Shown here in pieces: positions 7,017 to 14,103 of a stretch of DNA of 24,004 nt. How positions within the stretch are numbered: the first letter of the stretch is position 1; every line of letters begins with the position of its first letter. Origin of the DNA: CAYUYV01 sp050331455 (lineage in GTDB: Bacteria; Pseudomonadota; Alphaproteobacteria; JAJFIK01); NCBI GenBank assembly GCA_050331455.1, contig JBHJGV010000062.1, forward strand, positions 1 to 24,004, given 5' to 3'. Both the position numbers and the translations under genes were made by a program. The notes beneath the pieces are model-generated. The model was not told the DNA's origin. It searched no databases and saw nothing but the letters and a program-made list of their open reading frames with translations.

Positions 7017-8623
7017 CCGGGCTGCTCGAGGTTTCCGATCTGAGCGTCACCTTCCATGGCGGCGGGACGCCGGTGCAGGCGGTGGACACGGTCTCCTTCA
7101 CCATGGCGCCGGGGGAGACTCTGGCGCTCGTGGGTGAAAGCGGATCGGGCAAGTCGACCGTGGCGCTCGCCCTGTCGGGCCTGCTGCCGGCCTCGGCCCG
7201 CACGCGCGCGCGGCGGCTGGCCCTTGAGGGCCGGGACCATGCCCATGCGGACGAAGAAACGCTGCGCCGACTGCGCGGCGCGCGGATCGGGATGATCTTT
7301 CAGGAGCCCATGACGGCCCTCAATCCTCTGCATGGGATCGGCCGGCAGATCGGTGAGCCCTTGCGGGTGCACCGGGGCCTGTCCCGCGCCCAGATCCGGA
7401 CCCGCGTCATCGAACGCCTGGAGCGGGTGGGCCTTGGCGCCCTGACCAGACGGCTCGACGCCCTGCCCCATCAACTGTCCGGCGGGCAGCGCCAGCGGGT
7501 CATGATCGCCATGGCGCTGGCGGGCGAGCCCGATCTTCTGGTGGCGGACGAGCCGACCACGGCCCTCGACGTGACCGTCCAGGCCCAGATCCTGACCCTG
7601 CTCAAGGATCTCAAAGCCCAGCTTGGCATGGGCCTGCTGCTCATCACCCATGATCTCGGCGTGGTGCGCCACATGGCCGACCGGGTCTGTGTGATGAAGG
7701 ACGGGCGCATCGTGGAAACCGGAACAACGCAGGCCCTGTTCAGCGAACCGGAGCACCCTTACACCCGCATGCTGATCGCGGCCCAACCCCGTCCCCTGGC
7801 GCCGCGCCCGATCCCCGAACAGGACCCCGTCCTCGAGGCGCGGGACCTCAGCATCCATTTTCCGGTGCGCCAGGGACTGTTCCGGCGGCAGACGGATGTG
7901 GTGAAAGCGGTCGACGCGGTCAGCCTTTCCTTGCGGCCGGGACGCACCTTGGCCGTGGTCGGGGAGTCCGGCTCTGGCAAGACCACGCTCGCCATGGGCC
8001 TTTTGCGGTTGGAACGGCCCACATCCGGGACGGTGCGCCTGGACGGATCACCGATCGAGGCCCTGTCGGCCTCCGCCTTGCGGCCCCGGCGGCGGGATCT
8101 GCAGATCGTGTTCCAGGATCCCTTCGGCGCCTTGAGCCCCCGGCTGTCCGTGGCGGGCATCATCGGGGAAGGCCTCAACGTCCATGGGCTCATGAAGGCG
8201 CGGGCGGACCGGCGCAAAGCCATCGCCGCCGTCCTGGAGGAGGTGGGCCTGCCGGCCGACGCCATGGACCGCTTTCCCCACGAGTTTTCCGGAGGCCAGC
8301 GCCAACGGATCGCCATCGCCCGGGCCCTGATTTTGAGACCGCGGGTGCTGATCCTCGACGAGCCCACCAGCGCCCTCGACCGCTCCGTCCAAATCCAGAT
8401 CATCGATCTTCTGATGGACCTCCAGGCCCGGTACGGACTCGCCTATCTCTTCATCAGCCACGACCTGTCGGTCGTGCGCGCCCTCGCGGACGATGTGCTG
8501 GTCATGCGCCATGGGCGGATCGTCGAGCAGGGCCCGGCGACACAGGTGTTTACCGCGCCGACTACGGACTATGCGCGCGACCTGATCGGTGCTGCCCTCG
8601 CCCTGGCGCTGCCCGTCCAGTGA
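7013..8623 (+). CDS. yejF: Dual-domain ABC transporter ATPase YejF
   Basis: A 536-residue protein with two fused ABC ATPase domains that powers YejB/YejE. Domain 1: Walker A GESGSGKST (41-49), Q-loop FQEP (96-99), signature LSGGQRQR (155-162), Walker B LLVADEP (175-181), switch His213. Domain 2: Walker A GESGSGKTT (317-325), Q-loop FQDP (367-370), signature FSGGQRQR (425-432), Walker B LILDEP (446-451), His483. The C-terminal oligopeptide-transporter tails (HPYTRMLI and TDYARDLIGA) are also visible. Both sites look catalytically complete. The open frame runs upstream to 6488, but that portion overlaps yejE in another frame; the ATG at 7013 overlaps the yejE stop and begins the conserved protein. 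Confidence 0.95.
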   Translation: MTGLLEVSDLSVTFHGGGTPVQAVDTVSFTMAPGETLALVGESGSGKSTVALALSGLLPASARTRARRLALEGRDHAHADEETLRRLRGARIGMIFQEPMTALNPLHGIGRQIGEPLRVHRGLSRAQIRTRVIERLERVGLGALTRRLDALPHQLSGGQRQRVMIAMALAGEPDLLVADEPTTALDVTVQAQILTLLKDLKAQLGMGLLLITHDLGVVRHMADRVCVMKDGRIVETGTTQALFSEPEHPYTRMLIAAQPRPLAPRPIPEQDPVLEARDLSIHFPVRQGLFRRQTDVVKAVDAVSLSLRPGRTLAVVGESGSGKTTLAMGLLRLERPTSGTVRLDGSPIEALSASALRPRRRDLQIVFQDPFGALSPRLSVAGIIGEGLNVHGLMKARADRRKAIAAVLEEVGLPADAMDRFPHEFSGGQRQRIAIARALILRPRVLILDEPTSALDRSVQIQIIDLLMDLQARYGLAYLFISHDLSVVRALADDVLVMRHGRIVEQGPATQVFTAPTTDYARDLIGAALALALPVQ

Positions 8624-8636
8624 CGCCCGGTCTCTC

Positions 8637-8679
8637 ATGTCGGGCCGCCAATGTCAGGCCGCCAATGTCAGGCCAGTCA
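8637..8679. repeat. Short 14-bp tandem repeat
   Basis: Three direct copies of a 14-bp unit, ATGTC(G/A)GGCCGCCA at 8637-8650 and 8651-8664, with a diverged third copy at 8665-8679. It lies just after yejF and about 100 bp before the DMT gene. It may be only slippage. Confidence 0.7.
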
Positions 8680-8778
8680 CGCCCTGACGAGGGTGAGCGA
8701 GGGCGCACCCCGGACCGCTCGCCCATGCTATAAGAGGACCCTCCGCGCCATGCGCCAAAAGACAAAGGAGGGCCACCC

Positions 8779-9228
8779 ATGTCCGCATCCAGCCTGTTCG
8801 CCCTGGCCGCGCTGTTCGTCGGGGCGCTGATCCCGCTCCAGGTCGCGTTCAATGCCCAACTTGGGGGCGTCACGAAAAATCCGTATGCGGCGGGGCTTCT
8901 GGTGTTCATGATTGGCGCCGGGGTCATGACCGTCGTGGCGGCTCTGATGCGGGCACCCTTGCCGCCGCTGGCGGAATTGCGGTCCGCACCGCCGACCATC
9001 TGGCTCGGCGGCATGATCGCGGCGTTCTATGTGCTCTCCGCCGTGATTTTGACCCCGAAGCTCGGGGTTGGCACCATGACCATCTTCATCCTGGCGGGGC
9101 AGATCTTCATGGCGCTCCTGCTCGATCATCTGGGCGCCTTCGGCAACCCGGTCCAGTCGCTGAATATCTGGCGAATCGTCGGCGGGACCATGGTGCTGGG
9201 CGGAGCCGTGCTGATCCGCACCCATTGA
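8779..9228 (+). CDS. DMT-superfamily membrane protein, DUF606/YdcZ type
   Basis: A 149-residue, strongly hydrophobic protein with about five membrane helices, the half-size form of the DUF606 (YdcZ-like) branch of the drug/metabolite transporter superfamily. Family features are the opening helix with ALIPLQVAFNAQLG, WLGGMIAAFYVLSAV in the middle and the C-terminal IVGGTMVLGGAVLIR helix. Half-size members are thought to act as dimers or in pairs; no partner lies next to it and its substrate is unknown. It has the strongest ribosome-binding site in the window (AAAGGAGGG, 8764-8772, 6 nt before ATG). A TATAA-like element near 8728-8733 could be a -10 box. It converges on the glycosyltransferase with only 19 bp between the stops. 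Confidence 0.85.
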   Translation: MSASSLFALAALFVGALIPLQVAFNAQLGGVTKNPYAAGLLVFMIGAGVMTVVAALMRAPLPPLAELRSAPPTIWLGGMIAAFYVLSAVILTPKLGVGTMTIFILAGQIFMALLLDHLGAFGNPVQSLNIWRIVGGTMVLGGAVLIRTH

Positions 9229-9247
9229 CGCCGCACGGCCTTTTTGC

Positions 9248-10492
9248 TCAGGCATCCTGGTCCATGCCCATTCGGCGGATGTCGCCCCAACCGGGACGGC
9301 TGCGCCGGAGTGCGGCAAGGATCACCCGCGCAAACACCCAGGCCAGCAAGAAGACGTAGAAAATCCGTTGGGGGAGCACCTGGATCAGGAGACGCCGGCG
9401 CTCGCCCTCAATGGCGAAAGCCACCACGGTCGCCAGGATGTCAATCGCGAAATAGGCGGGCAGCATGAGGATCGGCCCCAGGGACCCGGCCATGAGGGTC
9501 TGAGTCACCGCCCCGAGAAAGAAGGGAAAGAAGAGGACCGGCAAAATACTGGCAAAGATGAAATTCGGGATGAACAGATACTTGAGCAGGGTGTTGGAAC
9601 TGGCACAGGTCGGCCGCCAGTGCCGCCGGATACACTGGAATGTGCCGTAGATCCACCGGAAGCGCTGGCGCTGAAGGTCGTCCACGCTGGACGGGGCTTC
9701 CGTCAGGGCGACGGCGCGCGGCTCGAAGCCCACTTCGTGGCCCATTTCGAGGAGCGTCAGCGTGAGATCCGTGTCCTCCGCCAAGGTGCCCGAAGGAAAG
9801 CCGCCGGCCGCCTCCACCGCGTCACGGCGAAAACCGCTGCACGCCCCCGCCAGAATCATCACACAGCCGAACAGGGATTGGGTGCGCCGCTCCACATGGA
9901 TGCCGGTGACATATTCGATCTGCTGCCAGAGGGTCAGAAGGCGGGTCTGATTGCCGATCTTCAGATTGGCCGTGACCCCGACCTGCCGGCCGGACAACAG
10001 GGACAAGGTCAGATACTTCACGGTCCGCGGTGTCAGCCATGTGTCGGCATCCATGGTGACGATGAAGTCATGCCGCGCAGCGCGCAGGCCCGTATTGAGG
10101 GCCGCGGCCTTGCCCCGGTTTACGGGATGCACGACCAGGCGCACGCGGGCGTGCCGGTCCCGCACGGCGGCGACCCGCGCGACCGTATCATCGATGGACC
10201 CGTCGTCGATCACGATCACTTCGAAGTCGGGATAGGCCGTGGTGAGCGCAGCGTTCAGCGCCGCCTCGATCACCGGACCCTCATTATAGGCCGGCACCAG
10301 GATCGACACCGGCGGCCAGAACCCATGGGCCCGCAGATCCCGCCTCAGGCTGCGGTTCTGCCGCCGGGCGAGGGCCGCATGCATGATCGCGCCGGCCAGA
10401 ATGAATGTGAGCCGCAGCGCCGCCAGCAGCACCAGAGCGACAAACAAAAGCCTGACCGTTTCCACGATGTCGTCCCCCGCTCCATTCCCCAT
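9248..10492 (-). CDS. Processive family 2 glycosyltransferase, PgaC/IcaA-like
   Basis: A 414-residue inner-membrane glycosyltransferase from the ATG at 10492. It has one N-terminal helix (about 14-36), a cytoplasmic GT-A domain and about four C-terminal helices (305-395). The processive-synthase motifs are complete: PAYNEG (67-72), IDDGS (95-99), MDAD (147-150), the acceptor motif TLAEDTDLT (236-244) and QRFRW (276-280). This architecture matches synthases of poly-N-acetylglucosamine, hyaluronan or cellulose-like polymers, which extend and export a polysaccharide. The sugar cannot be decided here, and no deacetylase (PgaB), export porin or PgaD-like partner is adjacent. Start is uncertain: in-frame ATGs also exist at 10567 and 10594, without clear ribosome-binding sites. 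Confidence 0.87.
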   Translation of the reverse strand: MGNGAGDDIVETVRLLFVALVLLAALRLTFILAGAIMHAALARRQNRSLRRDLRAHGFWPPVSILVPAYNEGPVIEAALNAALTTAYPDFEVIVIDDGSIDDTVARVAAVRDRHARVRLVVHPVNRGKAAALNTGLRAARHDFIVTMDADTWLTPRTVKYLTLSLLSGRQVGVTANLKIGNQTRLLTLWQQIEYVTGIHVERRTQSLFGCVMILAGACSGFRRDAVEAAGGFPSGTLAEDTDLTLTLLEMGHEVGFEPRAVALTEAPSSVDDLQRQRFRWIYGTFQCIRRHWRPTCASSNTLLKYLFIPNFIFASILPVLFFPFFLGAVTQTLMAGSLGPILMLPAYFAIDILATVVAFAIEGERRRLLIQVLPQRIFYVFLLAWVFARVILAALRRSRPGWGDIRRMGMDQDA

Positions 10493-10948
10493 CGGCGCGA
10501 TCTTACGCGCTGACGGCCGCAGCGGCGCCCATCCCGGGACGACATCACGTTCTTTTTTGACACACATGCATCCATGCAACGCCCGGACACGCATTCGAGC
10601 GTTTCATTTGGGTTGGCGATCAAAATGCAGTCAGCAGGTGTTGCTATTGGCGCAGGGAGGGCGGGAACTTCCGAGTGCCCCCTTTTGCGCTGCGAAATGG
10701 CAAGGGCCGCAAAACGGGTGGTTTTTCAAGGAGCCGCCATCCACAACCCGTTGAAGAGGCGCGTTCCGGGTCTGTTTTCACCCGTCCAGTGTGGTCGAGA
10801 CATCTTCAAGCTGCAGTCTTGACCGCGATGAACGCTTTCTTTACCGACTGGCTGGCCTGGGGTTTGTAGGCTATTGTCCCGGCGACGGGTTGGGTGGCGA
10901 TCGCAACGGATACAGGTTCCGGCGGCAACAAGTTTTTGGGGAGTTACG
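10493..10948. other. Divergent intergenic region before the first RTX gene
   Basis: About 456 bp, less GC-rich than the flanking genes, between the divergent glycosyltransferase and RTX genes. It should hold both promoters, and possibly the real N-terminal codons of the glycosyltransferase if an upstream ATG is used. A 7-bp inverted repeat AACGGGT / ACCCGTT (10713-10719 and 10746-10752) with a long loop is visible. The ribosome-binding site GGGAG (10938-10942) precedes the RTX start. The short forward frames here look non-coding. Confidence 0.5.
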
Positions 10949-13696
10949 ATGGCCACGGTTATTGGAACAGACGGAAATGATGGGATTTTTGCCGACGGCG
11001 TAAACGGCGTCGGTCAGGGCAGCACGGCGGGTGTCGATGACATCGACGGACGTGCCGGCAGCGATACGATCAATGGCGGTCTGGGTGCGGATGTCATCAC
11101 CGGCGGCGCCGGCCAGGACTTTTTCTTCGGGAACATTCTGGAACAGGCCGGCGACCGGATCGAAGACTTCACGGTTGGCCTTGCGAATGAAGGTGGCGAC
11201 CGGATTTCGGTGCAGTTCGATACCGCGCCGACCGTTACGCTCGGCACCCAGGGCAATGATCTTCTGGTGAACATCACCGCGGAAGGCCTGACGCGCACGG
11301 TGACACTGGCCGGCCTCGGCACCCTGAGCAATCCGGGTGTTGTCGTGGAGGCCAATAACGGCCTTTTCGCCGGTGATATCTTCATCACCAACACGGGGGG
11401 CGGGCAGAGCGGCGGCGGCGATGACGACGACGGCGATGCGGGCGGCGGCAACCAGGGCGGCGGCGGTCCCGTCCGCGTGCCGACGGTCACCGGAACCGAA
11501 GGGCCCGACTTTATCGCGGCTGAGCTCACCGACGGCGACGACATCATCGCGGCCCTGGGCGGAAACGACATCATCGTGTCGAGCCCCGGTAATGACGTGA
11601 TCATCACCGGCGCGGGCAGCGATAACATTTTCGGCCAGGCCGGCACGCTGGACGGGACGATCGTGGCCGATTTCACGACCGGCACGCCCGGATCGCCGGA
11701 AGCGGATTTCATCAATATCTCGCTGGCACAGGCGAACCAGATCACGACCTCGACGCAAGTCAGCGGTTCGGATTTGCTCCTCACCGTGAACACCAACGGC
11801 GTGCAGGATACGATCATTCTGGAAGGCCTTGGCGTCCAGGGCGCCCCCGTGACCGTGACGGAAACCGCCGGCACGCCGGACGGGACGGCCCTGTTCGTGA
11901 CGATCAACACGAACAACAATGTGGCCCCGACCGCCACGGATGATGTGTTCGCCGCCGAAGAAAGCGTGGCGCGCACGGGCAATGTGATCACCGGCGACAA
12001 CGGGAATGGCGCCGACAGCGACACGGACGCCATCGGGAACCCGCTGACCGTGACCCAGGTCAGCGTCGGCGGCACGGTGACCGCGGTCGATGCGGACGCG
12101 ACGTCGGTCGATCTCGCCAACGGCACCCTGTTGATCGATCCGGACGGGGACTTTACCTACACGAGCGATGCCGGTTTCACCGGAACCGATACGCTGACCT
12201 ATACGATTACGGATGGTCTGGCGACGGACACAGCCGACGTGACGTTCAATGTGGGCAGCGGGAACACGCCGCCGACCCCTCAGGCCGACACGTTCACCGG
12301 CCCGTCCGGTTCGGCCCTGACCCGAAACGCGGCCCAGGGTGTTCTGGCCAACGATACCGATCCTGAGGGTGACACGCTGACGGTCGCCGCCGTGAACGGC
12401 GTCGCCGCTTCGGTCGGGACCACCGTGACCCTGACCGATGGCGGCGCCGCCGTGGGCAGCCTGAACCTCGCCGCCGACGGCAGCTTCACCTTCACGCCGA
12501 CACCGGGGTCCACGGGCGCAACCTTCAATTACACCGCAAGCGACGGCACGGATACGGCGACCGCGACGGTGACCATCACCCTCGGCACCGGCGGCGGTGG
12601 CGGCGGCGGCACCACGCTCGAGGCCGTGAACGATGTATTCGATGCGGAGGAAGATCAGCTGCTGACCGTGAACGCGGCCGACGGTCTTCTTGCCAATGAT
12701 TCCGGTTCGAACATCACCATCACCCAAGTGAATGGTCAGGACTTCACGCCCGATCAGACCGTTGCTCTCAATGGTGGCCTTATCACCATCGGATTGAACG
12801 GCGATTTCGTGTTCGAAAATGCCCAGGGTAATGAAGATCCGATCACATTCGATTATGTCGTAACCGACGGTTCGACGACGGATACCGCGACGGTGACCAT
12901 CGAGTTCGACCCCGTCTTCACGGAGATCGGCAGCGACGCCAACGAGACCTTCGATCGCCGTGGCAGCACCCAGGACAACTCGCTGGATGCGGCCGGCGGG
13001 AACGATCGGGTGATCACGGGCGCCGGCAACGACACGATTTCGGGCGGTGCAGGCAATGACTTCATCGACGATATCGACGACCAGGATGCCGGCGAGAACG
13101 AGTTGTTCGGCGGGGACGGCGATGACGTGATGTTCGGCCGGGCCGGATCCTACGAGATCGACGGCGGCGCCGGGAACGATGTGATCACCGTCTATGCAGC
13201 CGTCGGCACCAACAGCGTCCAAGGCGGTGACGGCAACGACACCATCGAGCTGCGCCGGGGCACCGACAACACGATCGACGGCGGCGCCGGTGACGACACC
13301 ATCCTGATCCGGAAGACGATCTTTAATGAGATTGGCCTTCAGAACACGGTTCTGGGCGGTGACGGAAACGACACCATCGAAGTCCGCGACGGCTATCAGA
13401 ACACCATCATCGGCGGCGCCGGCGATGACGTTTTGATCGGCGGATCCGGCGGTGACACGTTCCAGTTCTCGGCCGGCTTCGGCTCCGACACCGTAAGGAA
13501 TTTCGGTGAGCAGGGTGCGGACAAGATGGATCTCAGCGCCTTTGCCGGGCTCGACTTCGCCACCTTCCTGAACGATGTGACGGAAACGACACCGGGCACG
13601 TTCGTCTGGAGCCCGGACTCCGGCGACACGCTGACCATCGAAGGCCTGCCCTTCGACAGCCTCAGCTCCGTGTTCTTCATTTTCGACGGCAGTTGA
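10949..13696 (+). CDS. Large RTX/cadherin-like repeat protein, likely type I secreted (paralogue 1)
   Basis: 915 residues, acidic, Gly/Asp/Asn/Thr-rich, with no signal peptide. Order: RTX turns (about 1-60) plus a beta cap (61-148); Gly/Asp linker (149-175); second RTX/cap module (178-320); three cadherin-like/VCBS-type domains (about 326-436, 440-546, 557-655), two with a GLLANDS/GVLANDT motif; a poly-Gly linker (548-554); a C-terminal RTX beta-roll (660-845) and a terminal cap ending in SVFFIFDGS. GGxGNDxI turns should bind calcium. The C-terminal pattern (GDTLTIEGL, then aromatic-rich end) resembles type I secretion signals, so an extracellular adhesin or matrix role is inferred. No enzymatic domain was seen. 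The frame is open from 10874, but the ATG at 10949 has a good ribosome-binding site and starts the first RTX turn. No secretion genes are adjacent. Confidence 0.88.
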   Translation: MATVIGTDGNDGIFADGVNGVGQGSTAGVDDIDGRAGSDTINGGLGADVITGGAGQDFFFGNILEQAGDRIEDFTVGLANEGGDRISVQFDTAPTVTLGTQGNDLLVNITAEGLTRTVTLAGLGTLSNPGVVVEANNGLFAGDIFITNTGGGQSGGGDDDDGDAGGGNQGGGGPVRVPTVTGTEGPDFIAAELTDGDDIIAALGGNDIIVSSPGNDVIITGAGSDNIFGQAGTLDGTIVADFTTGTPGSPEADFINISLAQANQITTSTQVSGSDLLLTVNTNGVQDTIILEGLGVQGAPVTVTETAGTPDGTALFVTINTNNNVAPTATDDVFAAEESVARTGNVITGDNGNGADSDTDAIGNPLTVTQVSVGGTVTAVDADATSVDLANGTLLIDPDGDFTYTSDAGFTGTDTLTYTITDGLATDTADVTFNVGSGNTPPTPQADTFTGPSGSALTRNAAQGVLANDTDPEGDTLTVAAVNGVAASVGTTVTLTDGGAAVGSLNLAADGSFTFTPTPGSTGATFNYTASDGTDTATATVTITLGTGGGGGGGTTLEAVNDVFDAEEDQLLTVNAADGLLANDSGSNITITQVNGQDFTPDQTVALNGGLITIGLNGDFVFENAQGNEDPITFDYVVTDGSTTDTATVTIEFDPVFTEIGSDANETFDRRGSTQDNSLDAAGGNDRVITGAGNDTISGGAGNDFIDDIDDQDAGENELFGGDGDDVMFGRAGSYEIDGGAGNDVITVYAAVGTNSVQGGDGNDTIELRRGTDNTIDGGAGDDTILIRKTIFNEIGLQNTVLGGDGNDTIEVRDGYQNTIIGGAGDDVLIGGSGGDTFQFSAGFGSDTVRNFGEQGADKMDLSAFAGLDFATFLNDVTETTPGTFVWSPDSGDTLTIEGLPFDSLSSVFFIFDGS

Positions 13697-13722
13697 TCCC
13701 ATCGACAGTCCATGAATGACGA

Positions 13723-13748
13723 CCCCGGCCCTCTTGGGCCGGGGTTTT
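13723..13748 (+). terminator. Rho-independent terminator after RTX paralogue 1
   Basis: A perfect 9-bp stem (CCCCGGCCC with GGGCCGGGG), a TCTT loop and four T residues, beginning 26 bp after the stop codon. It indicates that the two RTX genes are separately transcribed. Confidence 0.88.
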
Positions 13749-14103
13749 GACTGCCGCGTGATGGGCGAGTGACCGCAGCGCTGCGCAGCGAGCCTTTCAG
13801 GACCTCCACTGCCGTTTTTGTGACACCAAAAGGGCGGCTTGTATGCACAAGGACAGGTCCAGGTGGGTCGGCGGTCCGTACCCCTCAAGATCGAGTGTGG
13901 CACCGATGGGGTCTTGCTTGATCAAGGGTCATTCGATCTCCATACGGCGCTATGTGCCGGGCAATGGAGCGCTTTAACACGGAAGAGTATGGTTGGCGCA
14001 CGGACTGGTCCGACGCCAGGCTTTGGCTTAAGATTTGCGGCGGGGCACGAAAGCCGGTGGCACCGGCGGGTTTGGGGTTGATCAGGTTGGAGTGGGTGAA
14101 GGC
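13749..14103. other. Intergenic region between the two RTX genes
   Basis: About 355 bp after the terminator, expected to carry the promoter of the second RTX gene. Two overlapping 12-bp palindromes (CGCAGCGCTGCG at 13774-13785 and CGCTGCGCAGCG at 13779-13790) are visible. I see no clear similarity to the region before the first RTX gene, no convincing -35/-10 pair and no credible small gene. The reading frame open from 14035 is an upstream extension of the next gene. Confidence 0.5.

Noticed and set aside
9229..9247. Shared bidirectional terminator between the DMT gene and the glycosyltransferase
   Set aside because: Only a 4-bp GCCG/CGGC stem with a 2-base loop before TTTTT; too small to be convincing.
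10871..13903. A 1010-codon open frame on the minus strand opposite the first RTX gene, and a 941-codon one (13885-16710) opposite the second
   Set aside because: The sense codons that would create antisense stops (TTA, CTA, TCA) are rare in these GC-rich Gly/Asp/Asn/Thr repeats, so long antisense frames are expected. The sense frames have RTX and cadherin-like motifs and ribosome-binding sites.
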